From the NCBI RefSeq assembly GCF_000463015.1, contig NC_022247.1, positions 2,852,001-2,916,000 on the forward strand: a stretch of DNA of 64,000 nt. The letters are read 5' to 3'. Positions 17,850 through 25,362 of the stretch are shown here, piece by piece. Position numbers and translations under genes: made by a program. Within the stretch, counting starts at the first letter, position 1. Every line of letters starts with the position of its first letter. The notes under the pieces are model-generated. The model had not been told where the DNA came from. It made no database searches and saw nothing but the letters and a program-made list of their open reading frames with translations. This DNA is from Variovorax paradoxus B4. Its GTDB lineage: Bacteria; Pseudomonadota; Gammaproteobacteria; Burkholderiales; Burkholderiaceae_C.

Positions 17850-18272
17850 ATGCTCAAGCAGACAACCACCACACTCGACTTCGACACCGATGGCCGGGGC
17901 CTTCTGGAAATCACCCGCGCCGTGGCGCAATGGGTCGAGCGCACCGGCTATCGAACCGGGCTGCTGACGCTCTTCATCCGCCATACCTCGGCCAGCCTGC
18001 TGGTGCAGGAGAACGCGGATCCGGAGGTGCAGGCAGACCTCGACCGCTTTCTTGCGCGCCTGGTGCCCGATGGCGACCCGCTGTTCCGGCATCTCGACGA
18101 AGGGCCGGACGACATGCCGGCCCATGTCCGTTCGGCACTGACCGCGGTCCAGCTGTCGATTCCTGTGACGAACGGGCGCATGGCGCTGGGCACCTGGCAG
18201 GGCATCTACCTGTGGGAGCACCGGTCGAGGCCGCATCGAAGGCAGGTGGCCCTGCACTTGATCGGCTCCTAG
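17850..18272 (+). CDS. YjbQ/UPF0047 family protein (secondary thiamine-phosphate synthase type)
   Basis: A 140-residue protein with the signature segments of the family: FIRHTSASLLVQENADPEV near residue 42 and NGRMALGTWQGIYLWEHR near 115. YjbQ homologues are reported to have weak thiamine-phosphate synthase activity, but the physiological role is unsettled. The ATG at 17850 gives the usual family length. The gene is monocistronic and converges with a dodecin gene 36 bases away. Confidence 0.92.
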   Translation: MLKQTTTTLDFDTDGRGLLEITRAVAQWVERTGYRTGLLTLFIRHTSASLLVQENADPEVQADLDRFLARLVPDGDPLFRHLDEGPDDMPAHVRSALTAVQLSIPVTNGRMALGTWQGIYLWEHRSRPHRRQVALHLIGS

Positions 18273-18308
18273 ACAGCGCGGCACCCTGCCCTGCGCCCCG
18301 TCGCGCGG

Positions 18309-18515
18309 TCACTCGAGCGTGAAGCCCATCTTCACCGTCACCTGCCAGTGCGCGATCTTGCCGTCCACCACATGGCCGCGCGTCTCGGTGACGGTGAACC
18401 ACTGGATGTTGCGAACCGTCTCGTGCGCCTTGGCAATGGCGGTCTGCACGGCGTCCTCGATGCTGATGGGCGAAGAGCCGGTCAGCTCGAGCGACTTGTA
18501 AACGTGATTCGACAT
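18309..18515 (-). CDS. Dodecin (flavin-storage protein)
   Basis: A 68-residue dodecin, of usual size for the family. Residues [17 protein letters not shown] and [15 protein letters not shown] are diagnostic. The tryptophan at about 36 stacks on bound flavin in characterised dodecins, which form hollow dodecamers that buffer FMN or riboflavin. The ATG at 18515 is preceded by AAGGAG. The gene is transcribed away from the nirB operon. Confidence 0.95.
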   Translation of the reverse strand: MSNHVYKSLELTGSSPISIEDAVQTAIAKAHETVRNIQWFTVTETRGHVVDGKIAHWQVTVKMGFTLE

Positions 18516-18653
18516 GGCGTTTGCTCCTTGAATTGGTGCGTCACAGTTGCTGAGCGTGCAGATCGACCGCACACACACATGTTGACCTGTCGACTGGCTT
18601 GTTGGAAGGGCCGCAGCGATGGTTTTGCAAGCCGCGATGCGTAGCGCGCAAGC

Positions 18654-18668
18654 AGGCACGTTCTTTGC
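18654..18668 (+). promoter_or_regulatory. Sigma-54 (-24/-12) promoter for the nitrite assimilation operon
   Basis: The 15-mer AGGCACGTTCTTTGC fits TGGCACG-N4-TTGC at all but the first base, with GG at 18655-18656 and GC at 18667-18668 exactly ten bases apart. It lies about 217 bases before nirB, so transcription would start near 18680 and leave a leader of about 200 bases. Sigma-54 control with NtrC is usual for nitrogen-assimilation genes. I found no convincing NtrC dyad upstream in this window. Confidence 0.6.
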
Positions 18669-18682
18669 GTAACTGCTAACTC

Positions 18683-18853
18683 ACGGTGTAACGAAGCACC
18701 GTTTTGGTGAGGTTTCCGCGGTCTTGCGGATTCCAGGAGCGCGAGGAGCGCCCGGCACCTTCCGCCCGCATCTCGCGGGCGCCCTACCCCCCAACCCCCG
18801 TCCGAAATGAAGCCCCGCAAGGGCCGCGTTTCGGCGTTTGCATTTGTTGTTTC
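18683..18853 (+). promoter_or_regulatory. Structured nirB leader, candidate ANTAR/NasT-type antitermination region
   Basis: A hairpin at 18683-18702 pairs ACGGTG with CACCGT; closing a U-G pair leaves the hexaloop AACGAA. A at loop position 1 and G at position 4 are the bases conserved in ANTAR-binding hairpins. An alternative hairpin CACC-GTTTT-GGTG (18697-18709) would exclude it. At 18802-18834 CCGAAA pairs with TTTCGG around GCCC/GGGC. It is followed by a T-rich run to 18853, which looks like an intrinsic terminator or attenuator. NasS/NasT regulate such leaders of nitrate and nitrite assimilation operons in other Proteobacteria. The second conserved hexaloop was not clear, so the assignment is an inference. 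Confidence 0.45.
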
Positions 18854-18884
18854 GAATCGCCTGATTCCCCGAAAGGCCCCACCC

Positions 18885-21371
18885 ATGATGAAGAAACTCA
18901 ACCTCGTGATGGTCGGCAACGGCATGGCCGGCGTGCGCACGCTCGAAGAGCTCCTGAAGCTCGCGCCGGAGCTGTACGACATCACCGTCTTCGGTGCCGA
19001 GCCGCATCCCAACTACAACCGCATCCTCTTGTCGCCCGTGCTCGCGGGCGAGCAGACCGTGGAGGAGATCGTGCTCAACAGCTGGGAGTGGTACACCGAC
19101 AACCACATCACCCTGCACGCCGGCAAGAAGGTGGTCGAGGTCGACCGCGTGAAACGCATCGTGCGCGCCGTGGATGCGCAAGGTGGCGTCACCGAAGCCC
19201 CTTACGACCGCCTGCTCATGTGCACCGGCTCCAACCCCTTCATGCTCCCGGTGCCCGGCAAGGACCTCAAGGGCGTCATCGCCTACCGCGACATCGCCGA
19301 CACCGACTACATGATCGAGGCCGCGCGCACCCACAAGAGCGCGGTCGTCATCGGCGGCGGCCTGCTGGGCCTGGAAGCGGCCAACGGCCTGATGCTGCGC
19401 GGCATGGACGTCACCGTGGTGCACGTCATGCCCTGGCTGATGGAGCGCCAGCTCGACGACGTCGCGGGCAAGCTGCTGCAGAAGTCGCTGGAAGACCGCG
19501 GCCTGAAGTTCCTGATCGGTGCCCAGACCCAGGAGCTCGTCGGTGACAGCAATGAGGGAAAGGATGGCCGGGTCAAGGCCATCCGCTTCAAGGACGGCAC
19601 CGAAGTGGCCGCCGACCTGGTCGTCATGGCCGTGGGCATCCGCCCCAACACCGAGCTGGCCGAGCGGATGCGCCTGCACTGCCAGCGCGGCATCGTCGTC
19701 ACCGACACCATGCAGACCGTGACCGACGCGCGCATCTACTCGGTCGGCGAATGCGCGGCCCACCGCGGCATCGCCTACGGCCTGGTCGCCCCCCTCTTCG
19801 AGCAGGCCAAGGTCGCGGCCAACCACCTGGCCCAGTTCGGCATCGGGCGCTACCTGGGCTCGCTGACCTCCACCAAGCTCAAGGTCACCGGCATCGACCT
19901 CTTCTCCGCCGGCGAGTTCATGGGCGGCGAGGGCACCGAGGAGATCGTCATGAGCGACCCCTTCGGCGGGGTCTACAAGAAGCTGGTGATCAAGGACGAC
20001 AAGCTGGTGGGCGCCTGCCTGTACGGCGACACGGTGGACGGCAGCTGGTACTTCAAGCTGCTGCGCGACGGGCGCAGCGTGGGCGACATCCGCGACAAGC
20101 TGATGTTCGGCGAATCGAACATCGGCGACACCGGCCACGAGGGCCACAGCAAGGCCGCCAGCATGCCCGACGAGGCCGAGGTGTGCGGCTGCAACGGCGT
20201 GACCAAGGGCACCATCTGCAAGGCCATCAAGGACAAGGGCCTGTTCACCCTGGACGAGGTCAAGAAGCACACCAAGGCCAGCGCCAGCTGCGGCTCGTGC
20301 ACCGGGCTGGTCGAGCAGATCCTGATGTTCACCGCCGGCGGCGACTACTCGGCCACGCCCAAGAAGAAGGCGGTGTGCGGCTGCACCGACGCCAACCACC
20401 AGGACGTGCGCGACGCGATCAGGAAGGAACACTACCTCACGCACGACGCGGTCTACCGCAACCTGGGCTGGCGCACGCCCAACGGCTGCGCCACCTGCCG
20501 CCCGGCCATCAACTACTACCTGATCAGCACCTGGCCCAAGGAGGCCAAGGACGATCCGCAGAGCCGCTTCATCAACGAGCGCAGCCACGCCAACATCCAG
20601 AAGGACGGCACCTACTCGGTCATTCCCCGGATGTGGGGCGGCCACACCACGCCCGACGAGCTGCGGCGCATCGCGGATGCGGCCGACAAGTACAAGATCC
20701 CGACGGTGAAGGTCACGGGCGGCCAGCGCATCGACCTGCTGGGGGTGAAGAAGGAGGACCTGGAAGGCGTGTGGAAGGACATCGGCATGCCCTCGGGCTT
20801 TGCCTATGCCAAGAGCCTGCGCACGGTGAAGACCTGCGTGGGCAGCGAGTGGTGCCGCTTCGGCACGCAGGACTCCACCCAGATGGGCAAGGACCTGGAG
20901 CGCGCGCTGTGGGCGATGTACTCGCCGCACAAGGTCAAGCTGGCGGTCTCGGGCTGCCCGCGCAACTGCGCCGAGGCGGGGATCAAGGACGTGGGGGTGA
21001 TCGGGGTGGATTCGGGCTGGGAGCTGTATGTGGGCGGCAACGGCGGCATCAAGACCGAGGTGGCGCAGTTCCTGGTGAAGGTGAAGACGGCCGCCGAGGT
21101 GATGGAGTATTCGGGCGCCTTCCTGCAGCTGTACCGCGAGGAAGGCTGGTACCTGGAGCGCACGGTGCACTACATCGGGCGGGTGGGGCTGGACTACGTG
21201 AAGAAGAAGATCCTCGAAGACGAAGCCGGCCGCAAGGCGCTGTGGGAGCGGCTGCAGTTCGCGCTCGATGGCGAGCCCGATCCGTGGTTCGAGTCGAGCC
21301 AGGCGTCCGTCGATGTGCGGCAGTTCACGCCGGTAGCGATGGTGGATGACAACGCAACGCAGGCCGCCTGA
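18885..21371 (+). CDS. nirB: Assimilatory nitrite reductase [NAD(P)H], large subunit
   Basis: An 828-residue NirB that reduces nitrite to ammonium with NAD(P)H. Order of domains: FAD/NAD-binding oxidoreductase (GNGMAGVRTLEEL at the start; a second Rossmann motif near 150 with VVIGGGLLGLEAA); two BFD-like [2Fe-2S] segments (VCGCNGVTKG...SCGSC and VCGCTDANHQ...GCATC); then the siroheme/[4Fe-4S] module with cysteines 651, 657, 691 and 695 (CVGSEWC, CPRNC). The family start fits the ATGATG at 18885-18890, preceded by GAAAGG. A longer in-frame opening from 18807 lies in the leader hairpin and is rejected. nirD follows after 14 bases. Confidence 0.97.
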   Translation: MMKKLNLVMVGNGMAGVRTLEELLKLAPELYDITVFGAEPHPNYNRILLSPVLAGEQTVEEIVLNSWEWYTDNHITLHAGKKVVEVDRVKRIVRAVDAQGGVTEAPYDRLLMCTGSNPFMLPVPGKDLKGVIAYRDIADTDYMIEAARTHKSAVVIGGGLLGLEAANGLMLRGMDVTVVHVMPWLMERQLDDVAGKLLQKSLEDRGLKFLIGAQTQELVGDSNEGKDGRVKAIRFKDGTEVAADLVVMAVGIRPNTELAERMRLHCQRGIVVTDTMQTVTDARIYSVGECAAHRGIAYGLVAPLFEQAKVAANHLAQFGIGRYLGSLTSTKLKVTGIDLFSAGEFMGGEGTEEIVMSDPFGGVYKKLVIKDDKLVGACLYGDTVDGSWYFKLLRDGRSVGDIRDKLMFGESNIGDTGHEGHSKAASMPDEAEVCGCNGVTKGTICKAIKDKGLFTLDEVKKHTKASASCGSCTGLVEQILMFTAGGDYSATPKKKAVCGCTDANHQDVRDAIRKEHYLTHDAVYRNLGWRTPNGCATCRPAINYYLISTWPKEAKDDPQSRFINERSHANIQKDGTYSVIPRMWGGHTTPDELRRIADAADKYKIPTVKVTGGQRIDLLGVKKEDLEGVWKDIGMPSGFAYAKSLRTVKTCVGSEWCRFGTQDSTQMGKDLERALWAMYSPHKVKLAVSGCPRNCAEAGIKDVGVIGVDSGWELYVGGNGGIKTEVAQFLVKVKTAAEVMEYSGAFLQLYREEGWYLERTVHYIGRVGLDYVKKKILEDEAGRKALWERLQFALDGEPDPWFESSQASVDVRQFTPVAMVDDNATQAA

Positions 21372-21385
21372 AAGGAGCAACAGCC

Positions 21386-21835
21386 ATGAACAGCAACAGC
21401 AACACCAACAACAGCAACAACAACAGCAACAGCAACAGCAACGACTGGCAGGTGATCTGCCGCGTCGAGGACATCCCGGTGCTGGGGGCACGCCGCGTGG
21501 CGCGGCCGGTGGGCGTGGACGTCGCCGTGTTCCGCAACGCCGAGGACCAGGTCTTCGCGCTGCTGGACCGCTGTCCGCACAAGGGCGGCCCCTTGAGCCA
21601 GGGCATCGTGTTCGGCACCAGCGTGGCCTGCCCGCTGCACAACTGGGCCATCGGGCTGGACGACGGCTGCGCCAAGTCGCCCGATGAGGGGTGCACGCCC
21701 AAGTTTGCGGTGAAGGTGGCCGAAGGCGTGGTGCATCTGGATCCGAAAGAGCTCGCGACGCATGCGCTCGATCTGGAGCGCCCCGTTGCAGGGCCCGCGA
21801 ACCGGGCCTGCCTGTCCGAAGACACCGCCGCCTGA
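21386..21835 (+). CDS. nirD: Nitrite reductase small subunit (Rieske-type NirD)
   Basis: A 149-residue NirD partner of NirB. The core (about 20-125) has the Rieske fold, and here the CPHKGG and CPLHNW cluster-binding pairs are intact, so a [2Fe-2S] centre is expected. Some NirD proteins lack these ligands. The first 19 residues after Met are a low-complexity run of Asn and Ser coded by AACAGC-like hexamers, outside the fold. The start has a strong AAAGGAG nine bases upstream. It is followed by cobA after 15 bases. Confidence 0.95.
   Translation: MNSNSNTNNSNNNSNSNSNDWQVICRVEDIPVLGARRVARPVGVDVAVFRNAEDQVFALLDRCPHKGGPLSQGIVFGTSVACPLHNWAIGLDDGCAKSPDEGCTPKFAVKVAEGVVHLDPKELATHALDLERPVAGPANRACLSEDTAA
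21389..21442 (+). repeat. AAC/AGC microsatellite coding the NirD N-terminus
   Basis: Eighteen codons made only of AAC, AGC and one ACC. Copy-number change would be in steps of three or six bases and so would lengthen or shorten the Asn/Ser tail without breaking the frame. The composition is unlike the GC-rich flanks. Confidence 0.85.
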
Positions 21836-21850
21836 ACAGCGGAACACCCC

Positions 21851-22702
21851 ATGAGCCTCACCTTGACTTCCTCGACCCCTGCGATGCGTGCCGGAACGGC
21901 CGCCGATCGTGAACCCGGCGCGCAGTCCGTGCCGCAGGGCCGCTGCACGCTCGTCGGCGCCGGCCCTGGCGATCCCGAACTGCTCACGCTGAAGGCGCTC
22001 AGGGCCATCCAGTCGGCCACCGTGCTGCTCGTCGACGACCTGGTCAGCGACGACATCGTCGCCATGGCGGCGCCCGGCGCGCGCGTGATCCACGTCGGCA
22101 AGCGCGGCGGCTGCAAGAGCACGCCGCAAAGCTTCATCGAGCGGCTGATGATCATGGCGGTTCGCGAAGGCGAGCACGTGGTCCGGCTCAAGGGCGGCGA
22201 CCCCTTCATCTTCGGCCGCGGCGGCGAAGAGGTCGAGCACCTCGCGCAGGCCGGCATCCATGTGGAGGTGGTGAACGGCATCACCGCAGGCCTGGCCGGG
22301 CTGACTTCGCTCGGCGTGCCGCTGACGCATCGAGCGCATGCGCAGGGCGTGGTGTTCATCACCGGCCATGCCAAGCCCGGATCGCCGGGGCCCGACTGGC
22401 GCACGCTGGCCGCCACGGCCCATTCGGCACGCCTGACGCTGGTCATCTACATGGGCGTGTCGAGCGCGGGCTCGATCCAGGACGAACTGCTGAGCGGACT
22501 GCCGCCGGCGACACCCGTCGTGGTGGTCCAGAACGCCAGCCTGCCGCTGCAACGGCACGCCGTCGGCACGCTGGCGACGCTGCAGCGCACGATTGCCGAC
22601 AACGGCCTCGGCAGCCCTTCGATCATCGTGGTCGGCGACGTCCTGCAAGGACTCGCGGCTGCAGCTTCCTCCGCGCAGCCCGCGCTGGAGAAGGCCGCCT
22701 GA
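21851..22702 (+). CDS. cobA: Uroporphyrinogen-III C-methyltransferase
   Basis: A 283-residue SUMT that methylates uroporphyrinogen III with SAM to make precorrin-2, the siroheme precursor required by NirB. Family motifs are VGAGPGDPELLTLKA near residue 35, VRLKGGDPFIFGRGGEE near 115, and GITAGLAGLTSLGVPLTHR near 145. The first 30 residues are a non-conserved extension. It lies 15 bases after nirD, which provides the cofactor supply for the reductase in the same transcript. No CysG-type dehydrogenase/chelatase domain is fused, so those steps must be coded elsewhere. Confidence 0.95.
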   Translation: MSLTLTSSTPAMRAGTAADREPGAQSVPQGRCTLVGAGPGDPELLTLKALRAIQSATVLLVDDLVSDDIVAMAAPGARVIHVGKRGGCKSTPQSFIERLMIMAVREGEHVVRLKGGDPFIFGRGGEEVEHLAQAGIHVEVVNGITAGLAGLTSLGVPLTHRAHAQGVVFITGHAKPGSPGPDWRTLAATAHSARLTLVIYMGVSSAGSIQDELLSGLPPATPVVVVQNASLPLQRHAVGTLATLQRTIADNGLGSPSIIVVGDVLQGLAAAASSAQPALEKAA

Positions 22703-22762
22703 GGCGCCGGCCCCTCCCCTTTTCCGTTCAGCTTCTCACTCTTCAATCCAAAGAAAACCGCC

Positions 22763-23576
22763 ATGGCCTACCTGCAGCCTTCCGAATTCGTCACCAAGAT
22801 GGTGGACGCCGGTGAATCCAAGATCTTCATGTCCACCCGCGACACGCTCATCCGCGCCTTCATGGCGGGGGCGATCCTCGCGCTGGCGGCCGTGTTCGCC
22901 GTCACGATCAACGTGCAGACCGGCTACTCGATCATCGGGGCGATCCTGTTCCCCGTCGGCTTCTGCATGCTCTACCTGCTCGGCTTCGACCTGCTGACCG
23001 GCGTGTTCGTGCTGACGCCGCTCGCGCTGATCGACAAGCGCCCCGGCGTGACCATCGGCGGCGTGCTGCGCAACTGGGGCCTGGTCTTCGTCGGCAATTT
23101 CCTCGGCGCCTTTCTCGTGGCCGTGCTGATGGCCATCGTCTTCACCTTCGGCTTCACGAGCCCGCCCGACAAGGTCGGTCAGGTGATCGCCACGATCGGC
23201 GAGGCGCGCACGGTGGGCTACTCCGCCCACGGCGCCGCGGGCATGCTGACGCTGTTCGTGCGCGGCATGCTGTGCAACTGGATGGTGTCCACCGGCGTGG
23301 TCGGTGCGATGATCTCGACCTCGGTGACCGGCGAAGGTGCTTGCCATGTGGATGCCGATCATGGTGTTCTTCTTCATGGTGTTCGAACACTCGGTGGTCA
23401 ACATGTTCCTGTTTCCGTCGGCGCTGCTCATGGGCGGCAACTTTTCGATCATGGACTACATCATCTGGAACGAGATCCCGACCGTGCTGGGCAACCTCAT
23501 CGGCGGCCTGTCGTTCACCGGCTTGACGCTGTACGCCACGCATGTGCGCACGGCGCCCAAGCGCGTCGCCCGCTGA
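22763..23576 (+). pseudogene. Formate/nitrite transporter (FNT/NirC type), frameshifted
   Basis: The frame from the ATG at 22763 codes for a normal FNT channel up to STSVTGE, then loses all similarity. The missing C-terminus continues in the next frame from 23334 (KVLAMWMPIMVFFF, FEHSVVNMF, ending at the TGA at 23574-23576). Comparison with the family suggests one extra G at 23333: GGC-AAG-GTG would give the expected GKVLAMW. Repaired, the product is 270 residues with six helices, the usual size. Such channels import nitrite and fit the nirBD operon. A sequencing error and a true inactivating mutation cannot be told apart here. Confidence 0.85.
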
Positions 23577-23598
23577 ACCTGCGCGCCATCGCAAGACG

Positions 23599-25335
23599 AT
23601 GCGTTCCGGACTCGCGGTCTCCATCGGCCAGTACTCCGACAAGGGACGCAAGGACTCCAACCAGGACTTCCACGGCGCCGCCCTGCCGCAGGCGCCGGGC
23701 CGCAGCGCGAAGGGCGTGGCGGTTGCGATTGCGGACGGCATCAGCAGCAGCGACGTGAGCCACGTGGCCAGCGAGTCGGCCGTCCGCAGCTTCCTGACCG
23801 ACTACTACTGCACGTCCGACGCATGGAGCGTGAGCCGTTCGGCGCAACGCGTGCTCACGGCCACCAACGCCTGGCTGCACGCACAGACACAGAACAGCGG
23901 CGGCCGTTTCGACAAGGACCGCGGCTACGTCTGCACCTTCAGCGCCCTGGTCATCAAGTCGACCACGGCGCACGTCTTTCACGTGGGCGACACGCGCGTC
24001 TACCGCTGGCATGCGGAGGCGCTCGAGCAGCTGACCGAAGACCACCGCGTCTCGGTGGCGGACGGGCACAGCTACCTGAGCCGGGCGCTGGGCGTGGGCC
24101 CGCATGTGGAGATCGACTACCAGGCCCTCGCCATCGAGAAAGGCGACGTCTTCCTGCTGACCTCCGACGGCGTCCATGAACATGTGGACGCGGCCGTCAT
24201 CAGGACCGCGCTGGATGCCCACGCCGGCGACCTGGACGCCGCGGCAAGAAGCATCGCCGGGGAAGCGTACCAACGCGGCAGCCCCGACAACCTGACGGTC
24301 CAGATCGTGCGAGTCGACGATCTGCCCGATGGCGACGTCAACGAGCTTCAAGCGCAGCGCGCGGCACTGCGCCTGCCGCCCGTGCTCGAAGCGCGCATGC
24401 AGTTCGACGGCTACACCATCGTGCGCGACCTGCACCGCAGCAGCCGCAGCCACATCTACCTGGCGGTCGACGACGACACGGGCCGGCGCGTCGTGCTCAA
24501 GACACCGTCCGTCGACCTGCAGAACGACGAGGCCCACCTCGACCGCTTCCTGCTCGAAGAGTGGGTGGCACGGCGCATAGACAGCGCGCACGTGCTCAAG
24601 CCGCATGTTCCGGACCGCAAGCGCAACTACCTCTACGTGGCCATGGAGTTCGTCGACGGGCAGACGCTGGCGCAATGGATGGTCGACAACCCGCGGCCGA
24701 GCCTGGAGTCGGTGCGCGGCATCGTGGAGCAGCTCGCCAAGGGGCTGCAGGCCTTCCATCGCATGGAGATGCTGCACCAGGACCTGCGGCCCGAGAACAT
24801 CATGATCGACCGCACGGGCACGGTGCGGATCATCGACTTCGGCTCGGCCTGGGTGGCGGGCCTGGGCGACAGCAAGCTGGCCGACCCGGCGCAGGTGCTG
24901 GGTACGGTGCAGTACACCGCGCCCGAATACTTTGTTGGCGACGGCGGCTCGGCGCAGTCCGACCTGTTCTCGCTGGCCGTGATCGTCTACCAGATGCTGA
25001 CCGGCCGATTGCCCTACGGCGCGCAGGTTGCGCGCATCCGCACGCGCGCGGACCAGCGGAACCTGCAGTACAGGTCCGCGCTGGAGGACGCGCAGCGCGC
25101 CATTCCGGCATGGATCGACGAAGTCCTGCGCAAGGCGCTGCACCCCAACCCGCTCAAGCGCCATGAAGCGCTGTCGGAATTCGTCGAGGACCTGCGCCAG
25201 CCCCACCCCGATTTCCTGAACCGGCGCGGCACGCCGCTGCTCGACAAGAACCCGGTGGTCTTCTGGAAATGCGCCACCTTGCTGCTGGGCATGGCGGTGG
25301 TGCTGCTGCTTGGCGTGATCAGCCTGCGCAGCTGA
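23599..25335 (+). CDS. Bifunctional PP2C phosphatase / Ser-Thr protein kinase, membrane-anchored
   Basis: A 578-residue protein. Residues about 5-245 form a PP2C phosphatase (KDSNQDF, VAIADGISSSD, HVGDTRVYR, LTSDGVHEHV, GSPDNLTVQ). Residues about 270-540 form a Hanks-type kinase with VVLK (the ATP lysine), HQDLRPENIMID (HRD with Arg replaced by Gln but the Asp and Asn present), DFGSAW and YTAPEYF. A C-terminal hydrophobic helix (about 555-575) anchors it with both domains in the cytosol. Such phosphatase-kinase fusions recur beside nitrate/nitrite transporter and nirB genes in Proteobacteria, suggesting control of uptake or reduction, but no target is known. The start ATG at 23599 lies 22 bases after the channel gene. 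Confidence 0.93.
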   Translation: MRSGLAVSIGQYSDKGRKDSNQDFHGAALPQAPGRSAKGVAVAIADGISSSDVSHVASESAVRSFLTDYYCTSDAWSVSRSAQRVLTATNAWLHAQTQNSGGRFDKDRGYVCTFSALVIKSTTAHVFHVGDTRVYRWHAEALEQLTEDHRVSVADGHSYLSRALGVGPHVEIDYQALAIEKGDVFLLTSDGVHEHVDAAVIRTALDAHAGDLDAAARSIAGEAYQRGSPDNLTVQIVRVDDLPDGDVNELQAQRAALRLPPVLEARMQFDGYTIVRDLHRSSRSHIYLAVDDDTGRRVVLKTPSVDLQNDEAHLDRFLLEEWVARRIDSAHVLKPHVPDRKRNYLYVAMEFVDGQTLAQWMVDNPRPSLESVRGIVEQLAKGLQAFHRMEMLHQDLRPENIMIDRTGTVRIIDFGSAWVAGLGDSKLADPAQVLGTVQYTAPEYFVGDGGSAQSDLFSLAVIVYQMLTGRLPYGAQVARIRTRADQRNLQYRSALEDAQRAIPAWIDEVLRKALHPNPLKRHEALSEFVEDLRQPHPDFLNRRGTPLLDKNPVVFWKCATLLLGMAVVLLLGVISLRS

Positions 25336-25356
25336 GGGGGCGAATGCCGCCCCCTC
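25334..25356. terminator. Bidirectional hairpin terminator
   Basis: GAGGGGGC at 25334-25341 pairs perfectly with GCCCCCTC at 25349-25356 around a 7-base loop. It sits at the stop of the kinase gene and 7 bases before the end of the convergent autotransporter gene. No T-run is present, so termination strength is uncertain. Confidence 0.65.
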
Positions 25357-25362
25357 GGGCGC

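Noticed and set aside
18557..18578. Possible NtrC dyad GTGC-N9-GCAC upstream of the sigma-54 promoter
   Set aside because: The half-site orientation is opposite to the usual GCAC-N7-GTGC, so it was not reported as a site.
18807..18884. Extra 26 codons at the nirB N-terminus or a leader peptide
   Set aside because: The segment lies inside the leader hairpin and T-rich run, lacks a ribosome site, and NirB proteins begin at MKKL-like sequence.
18681..21491. 936-codon minus-strand frame opposite nirB
   Set aside because: NirB is certain; the minus product begins inside nirD repeats and has poly-Cys and His-rich shadow sequence.
23599..25335. Pseudokinase reading because HRD is HQD
   Set aside because: The catalytic Asp and Asn, the DFG motif and the ATP lysine are present, so activity remains likely.
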